Shown: piece by piece, positions 22,082 through 34,795 of the stretch | How positions within the stretch are numbered: the first letter of the stretch is position 1 | Layout: every line of letters begins with the position of its first letter | NCBI GenBank assembly: GCA_934045075.1 | Contig: OW203721.1 | Span: 17,839,214-17,903,213, forward strand | Length of the DNA stretch: 64,000 nucleotides | Direction: 5' to 3' | Source: Yponomeuta sedellus | Lineage: Eukaryota; Arthropoda; Insecta; Lepidoptera; Yponomeutidae | Program-made: the position numbers and the translations under genes | Notes under the pieces: generated by a model | Database searches by the model: none | What the model was told of the DNA's origin: nothing | The model's input: the letters and a program-made list of their open reading frames with translations, nothing else

Positions 22082-22457
22082 CATGGCATTTGAACCGTGT
22101 AAGACGTGGGGCTTAAATTGATGTATCTAGGTCTACGGTCATTTCCTACTGAGGCGTGATACCTGATACTGATAACCCATGGTTTATCACACGGAATCCC
22201 AATGCAATACCTATAATAATAACCTAACATCCTGGGGCGTAGATATTTTAGGTTAGGTACGGTCTATCGGGCGTAGATACAGGAGGATTGATCCTACATA
22301 CGAGTATATATGCCAATGGCGAACTAGTTTATTATGTTAAAATATTGCGGTTTTTTTACTTGTAACAAATGCTACATGTCGCATCAGCTTGGGTAGCACG
22401 ACGACTCTAGTCCCGCGTATGAAATGTCAAAAATAGACTTTCCAGTATGAAATTGTT

Positions 22458-23525
22458 GGGTTAGTATCAGATGATCGTAAAAGCAACTGGTCACGGCATC
22501 AGCTTGTCCTAAAATCATTTCGACGAAATTGCAACTAGACTAAAAAGTAACTCGTCTATGAAGCAAATCGTCAGAAAATTATTTTGTCTACTGCCCTATA
22601 ATCTATTCGACTTAAATGTGATTGGTCTAAATAGTTGGTCGCCTGTTAAGCAACTCGTCTTAAAAAACAAGTGATCTACATAGTTGGTCGCCCGTGAAGC
22701 AACTCGCCTTAAATGGGTGTCGGGTAACATTAATCCTGTTTCAATCGTACCTGAGCGTTCAGATTAAGAAGTATGACTGTAAATGAGTAAAAATGGGAAA
22801 ATCTGAGGCAAAATTCAGACTTATTCGGTGAAGTTTTGTTGAGGAAACGTAGAAATATTTTAAGTACCTACACTTATCTACACGGGAGCGCGTACTTTCT
22901 GAAAACTTCTCTACTTTATTAATACTTTTTCGTAGAAATAAATAAAAAGAACAAAAGTAATATTAAATCAATCAGTATAATGCTCCTGCGATGCAGGAAG
23001 AGACCCGTGCTCCAGCAGTGGGGAAAAACAAGGGTTGATAACGAATCAGTATAATAACTAGTTTGAAAAAGATAAGATAAGAACAAAAACACACCTTTTT
23101 AAAACTTAACGCATTTTCTCTTACAAACACATCATTCTGCCTAAATGATCTGATGAAAATGAACATTAAATAAAACAAATAAATTATATTTGGCCTAAAT
23201 TCAAATTTCTTTTTATGTCCGATATAACTATTAAAAATTCATGTGCCGAAATTCAACCAAATAACTATTTTGTGTTTCTGACGAGTTGCTTTTGAGACCA
23301 ATAACTTTTTAGCTGAATTGCGAATTTGTCCAGGTGATTTTAAGACGATTATCTATAGAGACCAGTTACTTCATGGGCAACCTCATAATTTGTCTAACGG
23401 ATTTCTGACGAGTTGCTTCATAGACGAGTTAAGTACTTTTTAGTCTAGTTGCAATTTCGTCATGATGATTTTAGGACAAGTTGATGCCTGGACCAAATGC
23501 TTTTACGACCATCTGATACTAACCC
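22458..23525. mobile_element. Inverted-repeat DNA element with 8-bp target duplication
   Basis: The ends begin GGGTTAGTATCAGATG and pair over about 125 bp (left 22458-22582, right 23404-23525). AAATTGTT lies exactly on both sides (22450-22457 and 23526-23533). Subterminal copies of GAAGCAACTCGTC and TAAGCAACTCGTC occur in the arms. 1068 bp, no transposase. An 8-bp duplication fits hAT, P, MULE or Merlin; the GGG end does not settle which. A 5S-SINE tail sits inside. Confidence 0.85.
22980..23042 (+). repeat. 5S-derived SINE, copy D (3' end only)
   Basis: TGCGATGCAGGAAGAGACCC through GGGTTGATAACG, nested inside the 22458-23525 element. Confidence 0.72.
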
Positions 23526-23533
23526 AAATTGTT

Positions 23534-24029
23534 GTCAAATTCTGACTGTTGTCATGAAATTGTTGTCAAACTCTGAATTTTTGCGCCACAAAACGCGACT
23601 CGTGCCATCGTACTGCCCTTGTATAATATGCCAAGTATTGGACAATATGAATTGATGTGCGATTGAAAGTAAATTAGTACTTATTTAAGTTGTTGTTTTA
23701 CTTTGTGCTAAATCAGACAGTACTATGGTAGTGAAATATCGCAATGACAAATTAATGACAATAAATACAACACCTTCAGTCACACAAAATACTTATTAAA
23801 TACACTTCGCTCAAAAAATTCGCCACGTACCTAAGGCACGATCAGTATTTTAAAACTAATCGTGCCTTGCAAAATAAAACGATAAGAGCTGATTTTTCAA
23901 TCGCCAAGATTATGTCATGCAAAAATTATCCGTTTTAAAATTGAAAATAAATTCATTTGAAATTTTGTCAAGACTCTACGGATTGAAAAATCGCCTCTCA
24001 TAAGAATTTTACAATGCAATGCCACTGAC
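23534..24029. other. Intergenic or intronic, nothing recognised
   Basis: AT-rich. AAAACGCGACTCGTGCCATC near 23589 repeats a block at 19207. TACCTAAGGCACGATCAG and its near-inverse CTAATCGTGCCTTGC form a small inverted pair around 23828-23872. Confidence 0.3.
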
Positions 24030-24291
24030 CTTTTCAAAGTAGTGTGCTTAGTGCCGTTGCCGAGCAGTTTGTGTTTGGGCTTGTCGAGCGCGCCGGTGGG
24101 CGTGGACGAAGACAGCGTTAGGTCGCTGGCAAAGGAGCTGGTCGAGGACTCCTTGGAGATAGTGCTGCGCGTGCGCCGCGCGGCTGCCTCCGGGCTGCCC
24201 GGGCTGCCCAGCAGCTCTAGCGCCAGCCGCGCCTTGTGCGCTGGCGCCGGCGGCGGCTTGTCCTCAACTGGCACCATGTACGACAGCATCG
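24030..24291 (-). CDS. Exon of an unrecognised - strand gene, probable first coding exon
   Basis: Seen: acceptor AGTAGGCAG then CGATGCTG; donor TTGAAAAG then GTCAGT. From the ATG at 24289 there are 86 codons plus two bases, with no stop. The peptide starts MLSYMVPVEDKPPPAPAHKA, then has a Ser/Thr-rich part (ISKESSTSSFASDLTLSSS) and a basic end (KPKHKLLGNGTKHTTLK). G+C is about 65%, very different from the flanks. I do not recognise the family; it looks disordered and is possibly a phosphorylated cytoplasmic tail or linker. A non-coding first exon may lie at 40362 and further exons below 24030, but no partner exon could be confirmed in the window. Confidence 0.58.
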
Positions 24292-26088
24292 CTGCCTACT
24301 CTACACTCCGGCGCATCGAACACCTCTATAGACCATTAACTACACTACTTTACCATCGATAATCAGTCTTTTGCCTTGCCTTATCTAACGCACCACTTAT
24401 AAATAGTAATATCGTATCTTTCTTTAGTAATATCGAGATCGTGAGATTAGTTTCTGACGCGCAGCTCGGCTGCCGACCGACTGATAAGTTGGGGCGCCTT
24501 CAATGGAGGAATGTGAAATAAGCGATTTTTTTTTTAGTACTGCGTTTGCACACTGATGATGACTTTTAAAATGAGTTGAAATGGATCGAATACTTATGTA
24601 ATAGTGGCTGCCAGTCGGTAATCGGCAAAGCGCGGCTGGCCTTGGCTACGTTTCGCCTTCACCTTACTACTTTTCACGGGTCGAGAGTCAATTTTTCACG
24701 TCGACTCAACGCTGCTGGAATTCGTGATTTTATGCTTACTTTTGCGGTGGTTAATTTATTTCTGACTTCCTCGTTTGTTGCTACTTTAGATCGAGATCGA
24801 GCTAGATAGCCTGTGTTGTTTACGTAGTACTTATTATGTCCGCCTGTATCCGAGAACAGTACTGGAATTCCTGATCAAATAGATATCTTCGCGACTTCCT
24901 CGTCAGTTTGTGACAGATCTAGATCCTTTTCGGCGATGTAAAGTTATATTGTTTTGTTTGTGTGTATATACCTAATACCAGTATTACGTCCACACGCCTT
25001 CGTCAAGGTGAGAGGTCTAGTAATCTTTCGTTATGTAACTAGTAGGTCTGCGCATCGGTATATCTCTGTTGTTGTTTCTGCCAAGGTATGTTCTAGGTTT
25101 CACGTCTTCTTGTAGTCACAGCTTCGAAAGTTCTGCAAAGAAAAACACATGATCAATCAATGGAGAATGTATTGTAATAGGTATTCGTAATACATTTTAG
25201 TGTTTCGGCACGTTATTTAACTACCACGCATGTCCCTACTTGGTGCTTGTAATCGAGCGATCGCCGCCATTGTCTCTTTCCTTCCTCTATTAACTCTATC
25301 TTTATCGCACGTCAATCACAGCTCTAAAGCCGAAGTAGGTAGCAATCTAACACATACCCATCTGAGTTTTCTATCGTCATTACTTCGCTGTCCTTATATA
25401 GACAATAATTTCATGCCAGATAGCTCTCTGAAATGCTTTACCGGCGGGTGGTAAAGGATTGGTTAACACGTTAAGTATTTATTTTGATATTTTATAGACA
25501 TACGTGATAGATACACTATACACAAATCATCTAAAAAAACCGGGTTGTACGCAACGTTATTTTGATTATTCATTTTTGATAGTTTTGGCGGTAACGCTAT
25601 TAGTTACGTCTTTTGTTTGAGATTCCGGGCCATGGGTCCTAAAAATAACTTTTTGACACTTTAAGGATACTATTTTTTCAAGACATGTCCATTGAACGTA
25701 ACTTTTGTAGAATCTAACTTTGTAGAGTAATACAATTTAACAAATTATAATTGCTAGTTATATGTCAAACAAGAAATGTGGTTTTGGTTACACGTAGAAA
25801 TGCGAGAGCGTACCAGGCACGCAGAAAGCCAAGCTAACTGAGTACGAGTTATGTGCAACTGCGAGCCAACCGCGCAAAAGCCTCGGTTCCCGCGGGAAAC
25901 CGTTTGTTACCAAACAATGCGGCCGTCATCGGTACAAACTGCCCAGTACAGAAGTCAATACATCCAATGACCAGCTAGTGTCATACGTTTTGAATGCGAG
26001 TTTTGAGTCGCGATATTCCAGTATATTAATTGTAAAAATTTTGCATTAAAGCGCGCCTTCCTTCGTACTCGAACAGGGCTGCGTTTCA
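24292..26088. other. Probable intron, no clear feature
   Basis: Includes a moderately GC-rich part (24440-24820) with GATCGAGATCGAG but no convincing exon. Nothing else recognised. Confidence 0.3.
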
Positions 26089-26232
26089 TAGAACTACAAT
26101 CATACAACTTTATTATAACAATCAAACATACGGCTTAGCCGAGGCTTCCTACTTGTCCAATTTGTGAGTTTATCGACTTTGCATTGTACATCGAATTGTA
26201 GTAAACCATGAATTGTAATTCTATGAAACTGA
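26089..26232. mobile_element. Small MITE
   Basis: Ends GTTTCATAGAACTACAAT and ATTGTAATTCTATGAAAC are inverse with one mismatch. The inside is shared with 14275-14427. 144 bp, no coding. Confidence 0.6.
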
Positions 26233-27182
26233 AGTTGACTACGATGAAAGGCTCGGCTAACAGCTGCTTCCTCGTTTACATCAATAAAAAAATTGTAGGT
26301 TTTTTTGAAAATTGAGAGAGGTAGTAAGATAATAAAATTAGTAATATATACTCTTAAAAAGGTGTCCTAAAGAGTGTCTTCGCCAATCCTTTGGCGATTC
26401 TAGCCGTGTCGGCGATTAGTTCCGAAGTATAGTGATGTTTCAATCTACTAAAGATTTCGATCTGTTTCGAACCCTTTGGCGGTGCAAGTTTTTATACAGC
26501 TTCCGGAGTATGGCATGAGCTGACCTTCTACGATTGAAGTGGTAAATATCCACGGCACGGCAGAGCGACGCAGATAGCGGCGCGCGCTGCACTACTGACG
26601 CACAGTGTGTCCTGAAATAGCTTGCCTTCCATTTGAAGAACTTCACAAAGCGCACTACCTACACTGCCTGATAGAGGTCAAAGTTTTCCTCCATGAATCG
26701 TTTTATGATACCTACACAGACTACACACAGAGAAAAATACGGACTGATTCAACTCTAATCACAATGGAAGCTTATAAATAGCGATTTGCGGGATGCCAGT
26801 TTAATAAAATACGGCCCACTTTGTTAGACCTACTTAAGGCCTTTAGGGGCGCTAACTAACGCCACCAATGGATTAAAAGTCATAACTTATTTTATAATAC
26901 GTTTTTTTCAAAAAGTTAACATCAAAAATCTTAATATCTGTGATAACTATTTTTAGAACATATAGCCTAGAATGTAGTATGAATATCCTAGGACTTTACA
27001 CGATTTCCCCTAAAAACGGCCGTTTTGGCGGAAATCGATAAAAGTCCTAGATTTTATTTCCTGCTGCCTTTTTCTCTACTACTATACGGCCCAAAGGCAG
27101 CGGCTTACCTACATTGTACATTGACATGCCGCAAACAGAATGTAAATTCTATACGTTGAAATACATTGATTTGATTTGATTT

Positions 27183-27440
27183 CGTCGTCGTCAGGCTATA
27201 TGTACTAGTCCACTGCTGGACATAGCCCTCCCCTAAAGAGCGCCACGTTGTGCTATCATAGGGGGTAATGCCCATAATCCCCACGCTGGGCATGTGGGTT
27301 GGGGATCGCAGTTCGGTGGAATTGTACTGCAGGGGGCGCTGCTGCCCACCCCTCCGGTTTGTGTCCCTTAGTCGCCTTTTACGACACCCGCGGGAAGAAT
27401 TGGGTTGGTGCTGTTCTCTAGGCCGACACCACACACCACT
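27183..27440 (-). repeat. LINE 3' fragment (ATGTCCAGCAGTGGAC tail)
   Basis: On the - strand it ends GGGCTATGTCCAGCAGTGGA then a GAC-rich tail. This tail also occurs at 45950 and 53215 and is typical of RTE-type 3' ends with triplet tails. The upstream part keeps no clean reading frame. Confidence 0.55.
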
Positions 27441-27868
27441 TTCTAGACAGGTTCTAGACTGTAGGTTCTAAAAATGGTCGTCACAGTAGTTAAGATTTCT
27501 CACATTCATTTTTAGATAAAAACGTCAAGTTATGATTTTTATTTCATTGGTGGCGTTAGTTCGTACCCCGAACTATACCGTACACAAAACATAGGTAAAG
27601 TCATGCCTGGTCAAATGCATAGGTCAAGTGACGGCGTCACAAAGACCTTCCTGGTCAAGTGACGACGTCACTTTTAGTTCAGAATTAGAAAATATTGTAC
27701 GGGACCACCTACTGCGAATAAAGGGGCATTTCAATGCATCGCACTACCTACCTCTGTGCTATTAGGTAAGTATACTTACCTAATATGCAATCGTTTTACA
27801 TTTAGTTACCTATTTGTTATGTCGACAAAAAATATTATGGACAAAGTTAGCAATGATTTTATTCATTA

Positions 27869-28015
27869 CTAGCTGACTCAGCGAACTTCTTTTTTTTTGT
27901 TTTTCGTCCGCCTAACAGTCGATTCTTTATTTTTTTCATTTTTCTCTCCGTAAGAATGATCCTCGTACTTCAAGGAATATTCTAAAAAAATAATTATGTA
28001 GCGAAATCGGTAAAA
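27869..28015 (-). mobile_element. Lep1-like Helitron, copy 3 (truncated)
   Basis: The 3' end (CTAG next to T) and the CCTCGTACTTCAAGGAATAT block are present; the 5' TCTATAATAT end is missing. Confidence 0.55.
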
Positions 28016-29591
28016 CCATTTATAGCCAATAAACTATTATCATAATCTGCCCCAGTACACTTTAATTATCTAGAGAAAAAGCCAACAAAAATCCTCTAAA
28101 TTTATTTTTTAAATATGGCACAATTGGTACCCCGTAAATCGCGGGCTTAAAACAATGGTCAAAACCTTTATTTTCGAAAAATACAAGAAACTCCGAGAAC
28201 ATAGTTGCCCTTAAGTACAAATTCTAATTGAGAATGCGTTTTCGATACATAATCCTATAGTTTCTTCTTTTGATTATATTATTATGCTCTCGAATTCTTC
28301 TTTATCATCTATTCATTGTCCGACTTTAGCTTCTCTGCTATTGGAGGTTGGCCGTATGAAGTTTATTTTTATTCTCGTGCTCCGCTTCTGCAAAAGCCTC
28401 AACTTGAGGCTTTCACGAGTGAGGTTCTCACGAAAATTTTCGCAGGCTCACGATTAGAACTTCCCGCCCACGTAACTATTCACTTTAAGGTCGTGGTGCA
28501 GTATCATTGAAAACCTGTCACCCCTTCAGGAAGCCAGCAGCATCATTGAAACACTGTTTCAGGCTTCAGCACGACTTAACGAGATTTACTGGCTGGCGAC
28601 CACAGGACCAACTAAGTTATTGAAATAACGGAACACCTAAAAATTGCCATGTCGATATGGATGGAAATTACCTTGAATATTGTAATTTTCTTTATTGTAC
28701 ACTGGAAAAACAACACCAAAATAATTACGATTATACATAGTACAAATACTAATTGTTACAAATATTGTTTAAAAATAACACGGGTTACAATGAATACTTA
28801 TCCTAAAGTACGAATTGTTTCAATTATGGTAACTACCACCTGCACTGACCTTTCGACCGTATCGCAGAGTGGCAGTCATACTAGAAAAGATGGCCCAGAG
28901 CATTTGGGATAGATACTCGTTACTTACAATGACATAATAATAAGGTGATAATGTTACCGAAAAATATATTAACTACAATGTTGCAATTATTAGGTTTTAA
29001 AGACAAAATAGAACATTTATAGACCATTTTACTGAAATATAAATAGAACATAAATAGAACATTTTACTGAAATAAGACATTATTTTAATTTAAAAACAAT
29101 TCAAACTGCATTCAATAAATTTAAAATAATTGCATGGTTGAACCGGGAATCGAACCCGCTACAGGAGAAAAAAAATCACCCTGTAGCTTAATCAAACTGA
29201 TCGAAAGGCATTAGCATAAGAATCTATATTAATAATTTCGTCAAGGGGTACGGTAGACTCGATCGAAACCTTAGATGAATAACAAAACATAAAAAAATAT
29301 TGATTTCGAGTCGACAACATATATCCGTAAAATTCAGATTATGGAGAATTTCGTTAAATTGTAATTGTAAATTGCACTGACAAACAAACCGCAATCGCCA
29401 TCTAAGATACGCCTCGCCAATCAACACATCGCGTGCGTCGCGTGGCGTCAAAAAAGTATCCATCACAAAGAATTGTCAAATGTGACTGTAAAAAGAAACG
29501 TCCTGCTTGAAACATCTAATTGTTCTGTGTGGAAACATAATAAATACTTTTCTTCAGACGTTGACATTTCGCGAAACGTTTGACTCTTTTT
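28016..29591. other. Probable intron, scattered repeat fragments
   Basis: 28682-28745 is part of a Jockey-like 3' UTR (TTCTTTATTGTACACTGGAA), also seen at 57736. 29141-29175 has a tRNA B-box-like CCGGGAATCGAACCCGC without a full cloverleaf. TAGAACATTTTACTGAAATA repeats near 29010-29075. No gene seen. Confidence 0.4.
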
Positions 29592-31103
29592 AACCGACTT
29601 CATAAAAGGAGCAGGTTTTTTTTTAATATGTTTTCGCATATCTTCGTCAAATCTTAACCGATTTGGATAATTCTTTTTCGACTAGGTCTAGCGTCCCATT
29701 GGTCCCATTTTAATTTGGTGAAGATCTGATGAAGACTTTCAGTGATGGAGAACAAAACTCTTCAATGAACAGCAACAAATAAGGCCTAATGAAGCCCATC
29801 CATTAGTAATATGCATATGTTTCAGAAAATATAGCGTAAAAAATGTCCCAGGTCAATCTGGTGATGTTCTGATGAAGACTTTCAGAGATGGAAATTGAGA
29901 ACTTCAAATTTTAAGGCAAAAAAAAAGTTAAGTTTGATGTTACAAACACTTTCTTCATCAAATACTTTCATTCGGTAACTCATTCTCTGGTGTGTGGTGG
30001 ACATTGTTACGAAGATCATCAGCTCGAATGTCGTTCTTGAGGGGTTCTAAGCTTCTATTCTACATAGAAATATGGGGTTTTCACTTAAGTACTTAACTCA
30101 ACTCTCACTTTCTACAGCCGAAGATTTGGAAGTCTGATGATGACCAGCTCAAGCACACAAAGATCTAGGGCACCGTTGCACCTAGAAATCCTGGATTAAA
30201 GTTAAAATGTATAGTTTCATTTTCACTTGCTACACGAGGAATATTAAGAGTCAGCCCAAGATCATCAGCTCGAATGTCGTTCTTGAGAGGTTCTAAGCTT
30301 CTATTATAGATAGAAATATGCCGTCTTCACTTAAGTATTTAATTTCATTGTCACTTTCTACAGCCGAAGATTCGGAAGTCTGGTGATGATCAGCTCAGGA
30401 ACACCCAGATTTAGGGCACCGTTGCACCTAGAAACCAGGAATTAAAGTTGAAATGTTTAGTTTTATTATCACTTGCTACGCTAGGAATATTAAGAGTCGG
30501 ATAACCAAGATTATCAGCTCAAATGTCGTTTTTGAGAGATTCTAAGCTTCTATCTAAATAGAAATTTGACGTTTTCACTTAAGTATTTAATTTCTTTGTC
30601 ACTTTCTACAGCCGAAAATTTGGAAGTCTGGTAATGATCAGCTCAAGAACACCCAGGTTTAGGGCACCGTTGCACCTAGAAATCCGGAATTAAAGTTGAA
30701 ATGTGTAGTTTCATTATTACTTGCTACACTAGAAAAATTAAGAGTCAGATGTAGAATAGACCAATAACAGGTTCCGTTGCACCTATAAAAGAGAAATGTA
30801 GGTAAGTCAAAATACATACATTTTACTGTTGTGGTTATTAGTCCCTTATTATTAAAGTCACATTGTCTTTTCACTAAATAAGTAAAATATAATTTTAAAA
30901 AAAATACTGACTTCTGTACACTATAAGGATATCTTGGAGTTGGTGGCCAAAATGTATGTGCTGGTATGGAACTTGGCACCGATTTCAAGATATACTTCTA
31001 CAATCGCTAGGTATATACGAGTTTTAAACTTATAGGTCATATTCCTTTTAATTATTTCTGCGTTTTTAGTGCCTTTTACTGTACAGAAGTCAGTTTTTAT
31101 TTT
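29592..31103. repeat. Composite repeat with AACCGACTTC-type ends
   Basis: It starts AACCGACTTCATAAAAGG and ends with ACAGAAGTCAGTTTTTA, roughly inverse and typical of a common lepidopteran repeat. The interior contains GGTCCCATTTTAATTTGGTG, GAAGATCTGATGAAGACTTT and the 245-bp tandem units. No intact gene. Class uncertain. Confidence 0.5.
30013..30755 (+). repeat. Tandem repeat, three units of about 245 bp
   Basis: Each unit opens with AAGAT-ATCAGCTC-AATGTCGTT, passes GTCACTTTCTACAGCCGAA and GGGCACCGTTGCACCTAGAA, and ends with TAAGAGTC. Starts are near 30013, 30259 and 30509. Units differ by substitutions and small indels, so the array is not new. Confidence 0.8.
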
Positions 31104-31883
31104 TCATTTTAATTTTTTTTATGATATTATTTACTATATTTATTAAACACAATGAACGAAGCTATACGAATCTATGCCTTGCTTACCTTTAATATTCCTT
31201 GAGAACCGATGACTACAGAAATATCTACCTAGAGTTTGTGTGTACCTAGATATGTATTATGATTATGAGTCACATTTCACCCGAGCAAAGCCGGGTTTTC
31301 ATTTTATTAATAACGTATATAACTTAATGACATTTTATCATTTTTATTTCTAACTTAATCAATTAATTTCAAATCAATATACTTTAAGATAAAATCCTAA
31401 GATTGAGCAACTTAATCAAAAATAAGCGACCAGATTTCATGGGGCAACCGCCAGGAAACATCGGTTTGAAAAGCATGCAGTCAATGCTGAAATTTTCTCA
31501 AGATCTACGGAACCTGATCCTAGGTACGCCCCTGGGTATAGTCTATTGTTCACTAGGTATACCCACTTAGGTAAGAAAAATTCTCACATCGTGGCTCGTA
31601 AATTGAATCGAGTGCTATAAAATGCATTGACGCACGGCGCCTCGTCAGATGTAGGCGAAGCAATTTCCATGGCAGAAACTCGTGAGACAGAACTGCATTT
31701 CGACGACTCTTTCAGTTTATGCACAGTTACAAGCGCTTAATCAAAAAACTACACCGATTTGATTGCTGCTGAATATTTTGGTACACCAAGTGAGTGGAAT
31801 CTGTCTCTCGGAAAGGGTATATAAATGGGTGTTTTCTCGTGGTTGTCTAATTAATAGACAGATTTCATGGTAATGCTAAGTCA

Positions 31884-31940
31884 GTAATCCTAGTCTCTAC
31901 CAACCCTCCCGGGATATAGGCGTGAGTTTCAGTATGGTAT
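31884..31940 (+). repeat. RTE-type LINE 3' tail fragment
   Basis: CCAACCCTCCCGGGATATAG then GCGTGAGTTTCAG matches the tail at 57680-57722. Confidence 0.5.
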
Positions 31941-33904
31941 AATGTAGCTTTTGTGTCTTCACTATTATTTTTGTATTTTACCGGAAACCGGAATCGCACA
32001 GTGGTTGTTCACACTTTGGGTTAATTAGAAACAGTGCCGGTAACATCAGAAATTCTATAAATATACATCAACACTCGGCGAGAGGACGGAATTTCTTCGG
32101 TTCGAGGAACGACCAATGACATAATATTGCTATCTTATTAAAACTATTCTGGTAAGCTTTGTATCTGATTGACCCAGCTACACCAACTTTACGAACTTCT
32201 AACGCTATGTACAATCTTGTGCATTGTTTGCTAGGCTCACGCGACCTCTTCTTCTCGGTAAAGTTGCCAAAACGTTACGATACCTATTTCTAAATTGCGG
32301 AATCCCTGAAATACGTCAATTACTGTTTGTGATGTACAACTTTTGCTTTTTTTTTAAGTTTCCTTTGAAGTTTTTCTTTTGCATATAGTTCCATTTAGGT
32401 GTGTGTGACTAGACTTAGTGGCAAGTATAGTTGCTGGCCACTGTTTATTATTGGATGTTGTAATAAAGAGCGACGCAGCAACTAATCCACGCCACACTTC
32501 AAAGGAACGTAGGTACACTACACTGCAATATTAAAATTATACAACAAAAAAGCACCTGAAATGTGATCTGTCGACAAGCGCAATTGGAAGACGATTGTTA
32601 ATGCAATATTAAGAATCCAATATACCTCAATGCTATATAAAGTATCCCAGATAAGCTAAATAAGTTCAACGATTTCCACATAGAACTCATTAACCTTGCG
32701 TAAAGGAAATTGCCCTTCAGTTACAGCTGGCTTCTAAGAGAGAATTGTGTCCGTTACCACCGAACATATTTAAAAAAAAGAATAATGTTAATTTTTAGTA
32801 CAAAAACCTTCACTGGCTAATAGGAAGAAGAACTACTCCTTGTCATAGAATAACAAGCTCCTCTCGTGAACAAGTACACTCTTAACCAATCTGGATGTAA
32901 AGAAAGAAGAACTGTGGGTTTCTACCAAGGTTTCTACAAGCAACTCAAAATACAGAGGTTCATACCTACTACTACAGAGGTTCCAAAACGAAGACGTTCT
33001 AAGAGAAGAATCAGGCGCAGCATAGTATGCTAAAAATGCATGAATAGATACTTAGAGATGGTTGCTGTAAAGAAAGAAATAAATCCATTCAGTCAAATTC
33101 ACATAGAAAAGCCTAAACCTGGCAAGAGACCTACTAAAAGTCGGCTCAAACCGAATATCAACAAAATAAACCAAAGAGATAAACCACGAGAAAACACCCG
33201 GAACGCCTACCCAATTTACAAAAAAAAACTTGTCAAAAACTGTGAGTCATTGGCAGATATAATTTTTTTATGTTAATTTACAGCTTTTTAGCTTTGCGTG
33301 GGGCCTATTCATAGTTTGAGCCTCAAATCAATAAAATATGTGAGTTAATTGAACATAGTCAATGTTGGACAACGATTTACCGGAGGGCGCGACGTTGCTA
33401 GAGAGCCCGTGAAGCGTGTAAATCCTGATATTCGAACGAAATCTCAAACTCTAGGCTATTTCAGGAATTACGAATTTTAGAGGTAACTATGTATGTATTT
33501 ATTTATTTACGCAGTCCATGCTACTGAGAATCCTTAAAATTGCTACTGTAGAGTACTGATAGACCATCAAGTTGAAGAGAATACATTTATTTTCAATAAC
33601 AGTTACCTACACACAAAGGTTCACTAAAAGAAAATAGATAGAAAGACATCATAAAAAAAAAATGCTGCGGTGTTCGCCCAGATCGCCAACATCAAATGAT
33701 AATTACAAATCAAATGTTAAGGTCAAATGTTATTACAGTAGGTAATAATAACATTTGACAATATCTACAACGGTCATAGTGATTGTACTTTAACGAAATA
33801 AGCTTGAATGCTGAATTGAACCAAATATTACTAAAGATCAGAATCCCGCCCGCCCGAAGGAGAGTTGCTGACTCTACCAACTATTGGACAGCTCGTAATC
33901 GGCA
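31941..33904. other. Probable intron, nothing recognised
   Basis: AT-rich. A 78-codon open frame at 33040-33276, rich in Lys, has no family signature and no splice context, so I do not call it. Confidence 0.3.
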
Positions 33905-34318
33905 GGTATTTGAATTTTTCACAGAATATGTTATTATGAGTATAATGCCATTATGACGGTTGGCCCATCAAGCCTTCAAACCAGATAATAATAGATAGAA
34001 AACTGGCCACGTGCGCAGAGTAGGGTTTCGTAGAAAGAGGGGGTTGTATCTGCTTTACAAAATTAACAACGAGGGATAGTTATCCCTCGTGGACCCGTTA
34101 ACGGGACAAAATAATGGGACCACGAGAAAACACCCAAAATTTTACGTCGTTGAAGTTGTTAATTCTGTAAAGCAGATACAACCTTCTCTTTCTACGAAAC
34201 CCTACTTTGCGCACGTGGCCAGTTTTCTATCTATTATATCTGGTTTGAAGGCTTGATGGGCCAACCGTCATAATGGCATTATACTTATATAACATATTCT
34301 GTGAAAAATTCAAATACC
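33905..34318. repeat. Long fold-back element
   Basis: Arms 33905-34070 and 34155-34318, about 165 bp each and nearly exact, starting GGTATTTGAATTTTTCACAG. The 84-bp spacer has its own small hairpin (GAGGGATAGTTATCCCTC). Non-coding MITE-like element; could form a long hairpin RNA if transcribed. Confidence 0.88.
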
Positions 34319-34795
34319 AAACGAACTTTGTACGATGTTTTCCTTTTATAAGTTGGTCGCCTATTACTCGGTAACTTGTGAAGCCTTGATAAAGCCTTGA
34401 TAAAGTTCCTTTTAAGTTTATTATATGTGTTAATACCTTGAATTTTTTCACGTTTCTACTAACAGCCGTTTAGCCTGGAGAGAGAAAGACCCCCTAAACT
34501 GACAAAAAATTGCGCTTAATATTTTGCAAGCTAAGTTATTATTCTACAGCTTTATCGCAGTGATTATTTTGTATATCTATGCAGATTTCAGCTCTTTCGT
34601 ACACATCGTCTATGAGCTAGGCCGCGGGCAGTCGGACGAACGGATATGGCGGGTTAAGAGATATAAGCGTTCCTTGTCGACAGAGGATCTCTAAAAAATC
34701 AATATGGATTCCCATACAAATATTTTTTCCATTTACGTTTTATATTTATGGCATTTTCTACGTCTTTCGTCGATAGCAAAATAGTAATGGTAATG

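Noticed and set aside
26440..26655. 71-codon basic frame on the - strand
   Set aside because: No motif, no splice context; moderately GC-rich repeat-like sequence.
27105..27434. 109-codon frame on the - strand
   Set aside because: Lies in a LINE 3' fragment; the frame does not match any LINE protein.
29224..29466. 80-codon frame starting MMDTFLTPRDARDVL on the - strand
   Set aside because: Looks protein-like for 25 residues, then decays; no splice sites and no family match I can defend.
30013..30755. CRISPR-like array
   Set aside because: Units are 245 bp, diverged and contiguous, in a eukaryotic genome; a tandem repeat.
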